From NCBI GenBank assembly GCA_029962745.1, contig CM057153.1, positions 5,885,855 through 5,949,854 on the forward strand: a stretch of DNA of 64,000 bases, written 5' to 3'. Position 1 is the first letter of the stretch, and each line of letters opens with the position of its first letter. The stretch comes from Echinometra lucunter (Eukaryota > Echinodermata > Echinoidea > Camarodonta > Echinometridae). Below are positions 11,343 to 21,740 of the stretch, one piece after another. The notes below the pieces were generated by a model. It saw nothing but the letters and a program-made list of their open reading frames with translations, was not told the origin of the DNA and did not search any database. Both the position numbers and the translations under genes were made by a program.

Positions 11343-14300
11343 ATATTCAGATAGAGAGAGTGAGGGGGAGGTTGTACTAACAAACAGGACTCATCGTTAA
11401 CAAATTAGCATTTCTAAAGTGCCTATTAGATTTCCATCTAGTTTTGTACTTACTGAGACATGGAAGGTATGAGAATCATGCGAACATTGTACAAACAGCA
11501 AACTTCCATTCTAAGTACATAACTTGATTTTTTTTTATTCGAGATGATTTTCTGAATAGTCTCGATAAGCAGGTGTAATTGTATCATGTTATGTATACAT
11601 AAACTATGCTAGATAGGAATTAAATGGAAGTATTTCTGTAATCATAAAATGGAAAATCCGCACTAATGGATCAGTAATCCGCTATTCCGTCTTCAATACA
11701 ACCACATCCAGAAATCAAAACTTCTTTACCCAGAAATAACTTTTCACAACAATAACACTTATAACAACGTCAACAACAACAAACAGAAAAAGCATACGAA
11801 TATACCGAGCTCTATGTTACTTCTTTCATTGTTGTATATTTTTCTTTGCTTAGTAACACAAGGTATTTCCTTCATATTATAAATTTGTGCATGTCTACCA
11901 TATTTCGTGTCATTACCACGAAGAGCTTACAGCTACCAGATCAAACGTGTCTATCTTATCGAGATGTATATTATATCTGTGTTTCCGAAGTAAGCTTGTG
12001 TATGTAACTATGATAATGGGAATCAGTCGGAACAAATTAATTGCCGTATAATGTGCCATAATTTGGGAAGAACAAACAAGCGTCAATAAATTCAGTCGGA
12101 TCCTGGACCTTTTTATTTATTGCTGCCACACACATGCACCGTGCAACCATTGTAAACTATGTCGCTACCTCTAACCTATTTCTATTGTGTTTACCATAAA
12201 TATACCCACGCGTATCACAGAGATTCAATGAATGACACATATCTGCTCTAACTAAGCCCAGCGAAACATCCACGTGGAATAGACACGGCTCAGCGGGATA
12301 AAGGCAAATCAGGCATCTATGCAAATTAGAAAATATACAGCGTGCATATTCAGACCCTTTGTAAAGATTAGTGATTTTTTTTTTAAATCGAAAAGCTGTA
12401 ATCATAATTTAACTAGGTCTGAATCAATCCTCTGTCATTGAATTTTATATCGAAAATTAAAGGACCCTTTCCAAAAATAAATTCCAGTCATCATTCTTTT
12501 CACTTCAGTTCAATTTAGTTGTTTTCCGCAAAAGTCAGTCATGCAGTCAATAGACAAACCGTTCATTATGGAATGGATATTGTTTACAAATAAACATATT
12601 ATGATGATAATATACAAGATTTGTAAGGTGCCAAATCCACTTGCTCATGCAAGGCGCAACTTGTGTGCGAGAGAAGAAATCACATATCACATAACAAATA
12701 CGCAAAGTTACGAGCATTAGGAGAAAATAATAAAAGTTAATGGTAATCAATCATGATTATGCCAAATAAAACAGATTATTTATTCGAACACTTTAACTGA
12801 ACTTCTGTTTCTAATCAACTGAAGAGCAGAGCTATGTATTAGGCCTAAGTGATAAAACAGCAACAGAATTTTAAAAACAATACTTTTTAGAGGGCAATCA
12901 GTGACGTGATTTGAGAGCTGGTGTAAAATGTGACTGTGCTTGTTGGAGAGGGTCACGAATGTGCAACGGCATTCGTTCATTTGTGTAATTATCATACGAT
13001 AGCAAGGAGAAAACAAATACAAAGAAGGTAATGCAATGATTTAGTACTCCTATAAAGTGGAGCGGTCTAATCAGAAATATTGTAATAGATCAATCTTACC
13101 GTTCTGTTTGATTATGTAATGATGGTACATTGCATTTCCTGTGGTTTATAAACTATTAATTTGTTGAATAGCGATATCTCAGATTCCCGTAGACAAAATA
13201 AAGGGACCATGCGATTCCCTTAGGCAATGGGTTATGCTCGTGTCATTTTGATGAATTGAAATTGCCTTTGCCTTACTGTTAGGCTTGACGTAGAAGTGTG
13301 ACTGAAACATTACGCCTCTTGTAAACTTTCTAGAAAAGAAGTCTACGATTAAAGGCCATATGCTCGCAGTATACCCATGTTCTGCCTCAGTAGCGTTCTG
13401 GCGAATTTGTTGTCTGGTTGGGATTGCCATGATGCGTACAAGGTTGCTATAGTAACCGTCTTCCCCTTTGGATGCGGCCTGGATAATCGCTATTATATAC
13501 CCCGGGCATCTTTCTTGCTCGTCGTGATTTTTTTGTGTGTGTATATTAAAGAGAGTGAGAGAGAAAAAGAGGGGGAAGGGGGAGAAGAAAACAGAAATGG
13601 GGTGAAATGGAAATGTAAAGAGCACTGGAAGGGGAGACAGAGACGCAAAAGGCGCGTGGGGGGGGGGGGGACAGAAAGACCATGAAGACGGAGGCAGCCT
13701 AGAGACAGTTTTTATTTAATTTATTTAAGTTTTTTTGTTTTTTTGTTGTTGTTTTTTAATTAGGTTAGATTCATCAGTAGTGTAAACAATTCTTTAAAAG
13801 ATATATATATAAACAATTGTAACGCTGTGAACCATAATTACAAACGTCATAAACAAACGAAAGGAATTAACAAACATGATTTGATCACAAACGAATTAAA
13901 CAAGACAAAAAATAACGAATCTGAACTCAGCAAGCCCCGATTATCAAAGAGAAAAATCATACATGAGGATTCCATAATCATTCATTGTCGGTCTCAAAGA
14001 AAATTTGATTGTATTTCTTTAGATTAGTCAGCATTCATCTCGAATGGTTTTCTCACAATCGATCTCGGGCAGAATCAGGTCTATTTCGAAGCACTTCACT
14101 TGCCTTTTTAAACACACATGAGATTCGCGACCATTTCCAAGAACACCTACACGGATTCATGGCTTTTTTTTTTCCCCTCACGTTCTCGAGCTTGTCTTCA
14201 GAATCAGAAATGATCAGTTGCCATGGCAAAAAACTGTTCGCCCAATCTCGCTCGCCAATAATTCGAAACTCGCTTTTCAAGCGCACGCCTGCATTGTAAT

Positions 14301-14822
14301 TGCATCTGATGATGCAGATAAAGAGAACGAAAGGGGGAGGGTGTCAGCGTTCGACTCTTAATTTTGCAATGCAATTTGACAAGAGAATGCCACATGCAGA
14401 TGCTTTCTGACGAACGGTGATAATCAGAGATAAGCAGTGATTAAGAATAACATATATTCAGTGGCGTAATGAGCCAAATATTTTGAGGGGTCTGCGCTAT
14501 CAAAATTATCAGGAGGGGTCCAGCTGCTGAGAAGAAATGCAATGACAATGTTGAAAGATACAAGCAATAATTAAAAAAGAAACGAAACCTTGGTCGTAAA
14601 AATGTTAGGGGAGCAGCCCCACCCCCCCCCCCCCACCACCACCACCTTCACCAGAACGCCGGTGTATACATTTACATGTGGGCAGACTGTCTATGTCACA
14701 GTAGAGTAGAATGCGGACCCATGCATACATAGAGTGAGAAAATTAGTTGAAGTTAAAGAGCAGAGCAAACACCAAAGTGTTGCAATAACCCCGGTGGCAT
14801 CACCCTGTATACAAAGGCGTAA
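11343..14822. other. Intergenic, no gene recognised
   Basis: About 3.5 kb of AT-rich sequence. A 148-codon minus-strand frame at 13179-13625 has no recognisable domain and crosses the purine-rich stretch 13550-13620. Poly-G near 13660 and poly-C near 14623 are present. Confidence 0.5.
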
Positions 14823-15452
14823 CGCATGCTCGTTCTGAGAATTCAAAAAGACCCCTATTCGCGCGCTTTTAAGAACAAGTTCTGAAAATTTACCCCATAT
14901 TTTGCGGAAAAACAAGGACAATTTCACTTTTTAAAATACCCTCTTTTTTTTACCAATTCAAGGTCAGTTTTTAAAAACATACCCTATTTGTGCAAAACGA
15001 GGACATTTGTCCGGGGACAATTTTAAACTTATAATCTGTCCCATACTTTGATCGTAAAATCACTCCCTCACAACAAAATTGAACACGCACTGAAAGATAA
15101 TTGAAGTTGTAGTATTATGTCATGTACCTGCACTTTATTTACACCATAATGTATATTCCAACACACTGCACCAGAGTCAAGTTTGTACAATGTATATTCT
15201 CATCTTCACAAGGGTACTTCAAAATGACCCAATATCTCACCTTGCAAAATTGCATTAATGATACAGTATCCCGGCAGTATGTACATGTACATGTACGTTG
15301 TTGAAATATACCCTATTTTTTCATTTCGAGGACAGTGTCCTCTGAACCCCCCTCCCCCCCCCCTCCCTATTTCTGAATTTCGCGGACACCGAATGTTCGC
15401 GAACAGGGTGGGGAAAATACCCCTTTTTCTCGAAATTTAGAACGAGCATGCG
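14823..15452. mobile_element. Inverted-repeat element with repeated TACCCTATTT units
   Basis: The left end CGCATGCTCGTTCT (14823-14836) is exactly mirrored by AGAACGAGCATGCG (15439-15452), and the similarity continues inward for some 20 bp with gaps. Between them, five degenerate copies of a phrase TACCCTATTT...CGAGGACA occur near 14891, 14936, 14980, 15308 and 15355. No transposase frame is present. It looks like a non-autonomous DNA transposon; the superfamily is unknown because no clear target duplication is visible. Confidence 0.6.
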
Positions 15453-18101
15453 TACACATTTGCGATGATATGTGACCCCACCGGGCAAATAACTTGATTA
15501 AATTTCTTTTCGTCGTTCGATAAGAAGAGGCAGATCCCCCCCCCCCCCCTAAAAAAAAGCCGACTACCTACACTCGTCAAATTACGTCCTCAATGATTGA
15601 TGCTTGTCATGGTTATTCGGCTAAATATGCGCATATTGCTCAGTGAAGCAGTGTCACAATAAAATAAAAATGTCTGGGTGTGTGCGTGAATCAAGCTGAT
15701 TGCTTCGATTTAAAGATAAAATTGTAAAATTGAGTTCTGGTCCATTGATTTACCTTCGGGGGGGGGGGGGGAATCTGTACTGAAGAAATTGGGAAAGGTT
15801 GATTATGCAGAATGTAAGTAATTGGTGTACCTATATACTCTGAGACTATATATGAAATCTTCAAAGTGAAAAGAAACTGACTTAGTTTGCTTGAATGTTG
15901 TATGCCCTTTTGCACACCGAAGTGTGTAGATGGGACTGCACAAAATTTAATGCAATGAATGATAAACTCTCATTCCGACATTAATTTGTATATAACTAAC
16001 AAATGGAAATATTGGATATCATCATCACGTGTTTCCATCAACAATTTAGGAACTACGAGGAAGGTGAACTTATGTCTTTGAATTTTTTAAATGGTCGAAT
16101 AAATGAAATGATATGATAAAAAAATAACATTACATCTGCTTAGCTAAAAGAAAGTTCCCTCTATGGCGGGAAATAATGCTGAGGTAAATTTAAGATTCTT
16201 ATATGCCCTTGTGATTAATGTCCGTTCATGACACCAGTTAACTTTTGTTCATAAAGGACGACTCTTTGTTCATATGAAAGACTTCTCAAACCAACAACAT
16301 CAATAAACAAGCAAAAAGCAACAGGCAAACAAACAAACAAACAAACCGAAAAACCGTAGATTTATTGTGAATATAACAGTATTAGTGTTGTGAATTTTGT
16401 TATATAATTTCAACCTATACCGAAAGTGAATTGAACTGTATTGGACACATGTCCTTTAAAACATGAGTTTTCATAGATGCTAGATGCCTTGTTTCATGTA
16501 ATCCATCACCCTCATTGTCTAGAGAAGAGAGCTGATTAGATGTTTTCCTTTGCTGATTCTGTATTAAAAATAAAAAAATTATCTGAAATTAAAGAATAAA
16601 AAAGTACCCAACTTTCAATGTATCGAATAGCTATGGTTAGTCGGTTGGTTTTGGGGTTTAGAGGCGCTTATCAGTACCAAAATTAGAATATTTTCGCCTT
16701 TATTCCTTTATGTACGTCTGGACGACTGAATGTATAAATGACTCAGTACATTGGAAATAATTTGATGATAGATTAATTCCATAAGTGCCGAGCCAATGAT
16801 TATACACAGTGATTATTCATGATGATAATTGCTGACAATTATAGTAACCATAGTGACCATAATTATGCTTAGTTAGAATTAGGTCGACAAGGCAGTATTT
16901 CATTGATCATAATTATGTTCCAGAAATTATTTTCAGTGAATGCAGTTTAGTAGTGACTAATTGGTATTAGTATGGCTGTTTAGCTGTTGGATATTCAAGG
17001 TTATTAAAAAACTAATTAGATTGTGATGATTTTGCATAATATTTTGAGTGGTGATATAAATTGCAGATAAGGGATTTTTATTCATTTTTATTTTTTTAGG
17101 GGGGGGGGGTGGGCTGGGGTGCGATGCTCCAAATGATAGAGCGGAGATAAAATGACCACATGACTTTAACTCTCAATTTTAAATCCCTTTAATATGTCTC
17201 TTACTGAGGTCCCAACATTTAAAAAGAAAAAATCCCGACTTTTCCCTGACTTTCCCTAATGAAGTTTCAAAATTCCAGAATCATGAAAAAAAGAAGGCAT
17301 GTTTAGATATAGTAAAAAGTCGTTTCCACGTCATCACTGGAAACGATGTTTGGTCACAAGAAAAATATGATAGATTGACGGCTATCTCTTTGAACAAATA
17401 AAAATTCCTTATTTTTCACACTGATTCGAGTAACATTTCTTAAATTTCCCGACTTTTCCTGTCTGAAACACAAAAACTCATTTTCCAGGTTTTCCCTGAT
17501 GTTTCTACAGGAAAGCTGGAAACCGTGCATTAGGTTCCCAATGTGCTATTATGTAGTACTAGGCTACTTGCTTTATTCAGGTAATCGGGTAACGTTATCA
17601 TTACATTAAAAAATGTTTCACCAATATCTCCATTAGCTTTAAACATGTACTCATGTTTATTAATCGTAATTGATATTTTGACCTCGACGAGTAAAAATCG
17701 CAATTCATAATTAGCGATATTAAACATCCCGGGGGGCAAGGATGAAGGCGAATGATACCATTCATTTTGTCGAACATCGTGATGATGGTGGCTATTATAA
17801 TATAACTAGAATGTCAATTTGGGGGGGGGGGGGGGGGAGATTGATGATATATACATGTATGTCATGTTGCTAGTGACATTACTTCTTTGCGAGTATTTAG
17901 AATCAACCATAATGATAACCTTGGAAGTCACGTATGACTAACAATCTTCATAATTCACTAACTGTGATGTTTTAGTACGAAATTACGTTTAGGGCCTATA
18001 TTCACTAGGAATCGACCTTTGATAGGTCTTATACCTCTACAAAATGTGCTGTTGGTTTTCCAAGTTTTTGAATAATCATCTCGCTTTAACTTATCTGTAA
18101 T
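15453..18101. other. Intergenic, no gene recognised
   Basis: AT-rich sequence with poly-C near 15537-15549, poly-G near 15760-15771 and 17099-17109, and 17 G at 17821-17837. At 17210-17530 the phrases CCCGACTTTTCC and TTTTCCCTGA recur several times, which suggests an old repeat element. No coding segment was identified. Confidence 0.5.
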
Positions 18102-18241
18102 CTGGGGAGCGTTTCATGAAGAGTTTTGTCGGTGATTTTCAATGAAAACTGTTATAAACTACTAAAAATCCTCGAATCTGATTGGCCGAGAGCAAATAAG
18201 TCGGTGAAAATCACCAAGACTCTTCATGAAACGCTCCCCAG
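18102..18241. mobile_element. 140-bp MITE with 5-bp target duplication GTAAT
   Basis: The ends CTGGGGAGCGTTTCATGAAG... and its exact reverse complement form perfect 23-bp terminal inverted repeats. GTAAT at 18097-18101 is repeated at 18242-18246, as expected for a target-site duplication. The interior, about 95 bp, includes a second imperfect inverted pair (GGTGATTTTCA). No coding capacity. The superfamily of the mobilising transposase cannot be told from this copy alone. Confidence 0.9.
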
Positions 18242-18292
18242 GTAATGCTATTTGCCTTTTACCCATTCATGGCAGGACTTATTTGAAGCCTT

Positions 18293-18360
18293 ATTTGATG
18301 AGCTTTTCTTCTTCAAATTGGCACCGCCGGTATTTCTTCTTTTATTCCTACATTTCAAAA
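18293..18360 (+). repeat. Short interspersed repeat, copy A (partner at 63896-63962)
   Basis: TATTTGATGAGCTTTTCTTC followed by TTCAAATTGGCACCGCCGGT matches 63896-63962 with few substitutions. It is followed by an A tract. Too short to classify. Confidence 0.6.
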
Positions 18361-18705
18361 AAAAAAAAAAAAAAAAATTCTTATAAAAATTCATGCATCT
18401 GAAATAAATACGAACTGACAGAAACTACATGTATGTAATTATGAAGTTGCCATTTTGCATGGAAAAACAGTGATTTTGCACTTTTCCATCGCTTGACCAG
18501 TTAAAGGATGTTAGTGCTTATTTTCCTTTGAAAATTTTTCAGCAGCATACGACAAAATAATATCGAGGCAACCAAAATGGGAAGGGTGCAGATTTCTCTC
18601 TCTCTCTCTTTGCTCATGTATTTGGCTTGATTTTCAGGGCACTGCATCAAAAGTTATTGGTCCAAACCATAAAAATGAGGACACTCTGCTGCGAATGGGT
18701 TTAAC

Positions 18706-18918
18706 TAATAATCATTGCTATCATTATCTTTTAACCTATGTCCGTGTTAAAATATGTTGTCTTGAAATGCAACAGGTAGATTTTTACAAAAAAAAAACCA
18801 AAACAAAACAAAAACACCTGATAATCCTTGCTATCATTATCTTTAACCTGATATCTTTAAACACTGATACGTCTGTGTTAAAATAAGTTCTCTTGAAATG
18901 TAACACGTAGATTTTTAC
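18706..18918 (+). repeat. Direct duplication, period about 115 bp
   Basis: ATAATCATTGCTATCATTAT ... GTGTTAAAATA ... TCTTGAAATG.AACA.GTAGA (18706-18787) recurs at 18821-18918. An A-rich spacer separates the units. Confidence 0.75.
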
Positions 18919-19392
18919 GTTACAATGCGGAAATTGACCTGAACGGAAGTAAAAGTGGTGAGGTAGTAATGGCGACGCATGTAAAATGGCATCTCTAAAC
19001 CATTGTGAAGGGGGAGGGGGAGGGACAAGAGGCCGTCAGACAAAATTTAAAAACAAAAAACTTCTTTGAGACACATATTTTCAGTGTAGAATTCAACGAC
19101 TGACTTTAATAAAGCTCGCAATTTTGCCCAATATATTATCACATCTTTAGTACAGTTACATAAGCATAGAAAGCACATACACAATGTATCAAATGATTTG
19201 TCTTTTTCCATTTTTTCCCCTTCATTTTCTGCATTCAATATTGCACACATATTTGCATGGAAAACAATGATAAGTGGAATATTGGAACATATTTGAGCAT
19301 ACATCATAATATATTATTGGTAATATAAATCTGATATGCTACATGAGTTCATCTACTACAAGTTGCTACATGGCAAGCATGAATGTTATACA

Positions 19393-19458
19393 CATATTAC
19401 TCATGACCAGATATCACAATCAAGTCATATTACTGATGACCAGATATCACAATCAAGT
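19393..19458 (+). repeat. Two tandem 33-bp units
   Basis: Units 19393-19425 and 19426-19458 differ at one base (CATATTACT C/G ATGACC...). A recent tandem duplication. Confidence 0.9.
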
Positions 19459-19510
19459 TTCATAAACACGATCCCAGAAACTTGGAAAAAATAATACTCA
19501 AAAGCAAATT

Positions 19511-19838
19511 TTAAAGATGCTAGGTCGTGGGCTTTCATGGGGAATGGATCATAATTTGCTGACACCAGACTTTGTGAAAAATACCTGTAATAGAACTACA
19601 TTTCTGGAGCACAGCAAAACAAGCTGTCCCACCACAAACATTCTTCGGCCTGCTTCGGGCATTCTCGGGCCAGGGAAAGTGAGATAATGACTTTGCCACA
19701 TGGGGAAAGGGCGAAGTATACAGAGCATTACATAAGGTCTGTTGGTCATAAAACTCACAGTGATGGACAACACCTGTTACTGGGTAATCACCCATGGTGT
19801 CAAATTCCCCATGAAAGCCCACGACCTAGCGTCTTTAA
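19511..19838. mobile_element. TTAA-flanked inverted-repeat element (piggyBac-like MITE)
   Basis: TTAA at 19511-19514 and at 19835-19838 bracket inverted ends AGAYGCTAGGTCGTGGGCTT continuing to TTCATGGGGAAT, about 31 bp with a single mismatch. Insertion at TTAA is the hallmark of piggyBac transposons. The 320-bp interior has no transposase, so this would be a non-autonomous copy. Two overlapping minus-strand frames of 74-95 codons inside it are not recognisable proteins. Confidence 0.8.
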
Positions 19839-21137
19839 CAGCATATTGCATTGCCTCTGGAAATGTTAGGATTATGTATTATGTTATTCCAATGTTTACA
19901 TATTTCAAAAGGTATTGCATAAAGGCTATCAACTTTGCCTCGTTCTTTTTTCAAAGCCTCCGAGATCGCATTCATAGAGGACTTGAAGGATAACGTCCTT
20001 TGTTTTTACAACTTTGCATTAATTCTGCACATTTCTGTACTATGCACATTCAAATAATTTTTTTCTCTTAGAAATGTTTACATTCTTTGCCATAAATTCC
20101 TATCATTTACACAGATTTGTTTGAGTTGCAATTCAGAGAAAATACAGTACTGCTTTCATTTACAGCACTTACCAGTAAATATAATACAGACTAAAAAAGA
20201 AAAATTACTATTTCTTAGACCAGCTAAGAATAATAAAGGTGTACTTTTCACTATAGCTAGACTCACCGATTCACACTTTACATGAAATGCATTCTATCAA
20301 TTTCATCTTTAAATGGACTCTCGAGTCTGGTTGGTAATAACCAAATGATACTCCTACAAAATCCGACAAAATTTGGGGCAAAAATGATAGATGGACATTG
20401 TATCTGCCAAACAATTGTAATAGAAAATGCATGAAAGCTGAAGAATACACACAGAAGAATAAGAAAAAATTGAGCTGGTGGCCATTGCAAATGGAAAATG
20501 TAGTTCAATATATTATTTTTGGTCCTTTTAACAAAATAACATGACCATGAAGACTATCAAGACATAAACTCAAGGGCTATTTCAAAACACTTCAGTACAC
20601 TGCATGAATATTATGCTCAGATTACATAATGAATTCACTGTATTCAATTACATTGTGCACTACAGATATCACCTAATAGAACATTTTTTTAATAGTTTTT
20701 GTAATTTTATCATAGGTGATTTCATCATGTTTTACTAGACTTGCTACTTCAAAAATATGTCCACTTCAAAACCCTAAGAGAACCTACCAACAAGTATCTA
20801 GATGGAATACTGTGCACCTTTTGTACAATGATGTTTTTGGAAACAATCTGAAATTAATCTAAATTATCTAAATGGAGTAAAGTCCACAGTTTGATAATGA
20901 CGCCTTTGGGAACAATCAAAATTCAATTTGCAATTTACATTGCAATTTTACATTTTAAAAAATGTTGGAAATCAGATACAATTGAAGTAACAAACAGAAA
21001 GTACTGCTTAAAAAATAATACTGATTGAGACCCGACAGGAAAGAAGTACTCACAGAAAAAATATAATCCCCAAAACAACACAGAGATCACACACACATAT
21101 CCTGTTTTTCTTTCAGCAATATGAAACTAGATGAATC
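19839..21137. other. Intergenic, no gene recognised
   Basis: Plain AT-rich sequence; no element, tRNA or exon was recognised on either strand. Confidence 0.5.
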
Positions 21138-21740
21138 TTCGACCACGCGTGGTCGAACTTTATGCCTCCGCCATTACCAAATCAGAAAGAAATGGCACTT
21201 CATGTTGATTTATTTTCATTTATACAATGACATCTTTGACCTTGACCTTTGACCTTGTGACCTCAAATCTAATCAGATCACTGTCTCTCCCATATGCATA
21301 CATGTGCTAAGTTTGAGGTTGATCGGTCAAATGGTTGTTGAGTTATTGTGAAAACGAACCATTTCTATGTACATAATGACCTCTAAGAGCTTTGACCTTT
21401 GACCTTGTGACCCCCAAATCTAATCAGATCATTGTCCCTTCCATGTGCATACATGAGCCAAGTTTGAAGCCAATCTGTCAAATGGTTCTTAAGTTATCGC
21501 GAGAACGAACCATTTTTATGTGTATTATTACCTCTATGACCTTGACCTTGGACCTTGAGACTCCAAAATCTAATCAGATCATTGTCCCTCCCATATGCAT
21601 ACATGAGCCAAGTTTGAAGTTGATCCATCGAACGGTTCTTAAGTTATCGCGAGAACGAAAACAGGACGGACGGACGGACGGACGGACGACCCGAAAACAT
21701 AATGCCTCCGGCAACCACCTACGGTGGGCGGAGGCATAAA
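21138..21740. mobile_element. Inverted-repeat element with three 150-bp units carrying DR1-type sites
   Basis: Inverted ends TTTATGCCTCCGCC (21159-21172) and GGCGGAGGCATAAA (21727-21740) enclose three direct units with a period of 150 bp. Each unit starts with a TGACCT cluster, followed by CAAATCTAATCAGATCA and CATACATG..C.AAGTTTGA. TGACCTTTGACCT (a perfect DR1, AGGTCAAAGGTCA on the other strand) is at 21243 and 21393; the third unit has TGACCTTGGACCT at 21543. A GGAC run (21662-21688) lies near the right end, and a 20-bp perfect palindrome abuts the left end (21138-21157). A 115-codon open frame through the units is a by-product of the repeat period. Confidence 0.8.

Noticed and set aside
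13179..13625. 148-codon minus-strand frame
   Set aside because: No domain or homologue recognised, it crosses a simple purine/pyrimidine stretch, and no splice or promoter context supports it.
21392..21739. 115-codon plus-strand frame with internally repeated sequence
   Set aside because: It follows the 150-bp units of the DR1 element; the period is divisible by three, so the frame stays open by chance.
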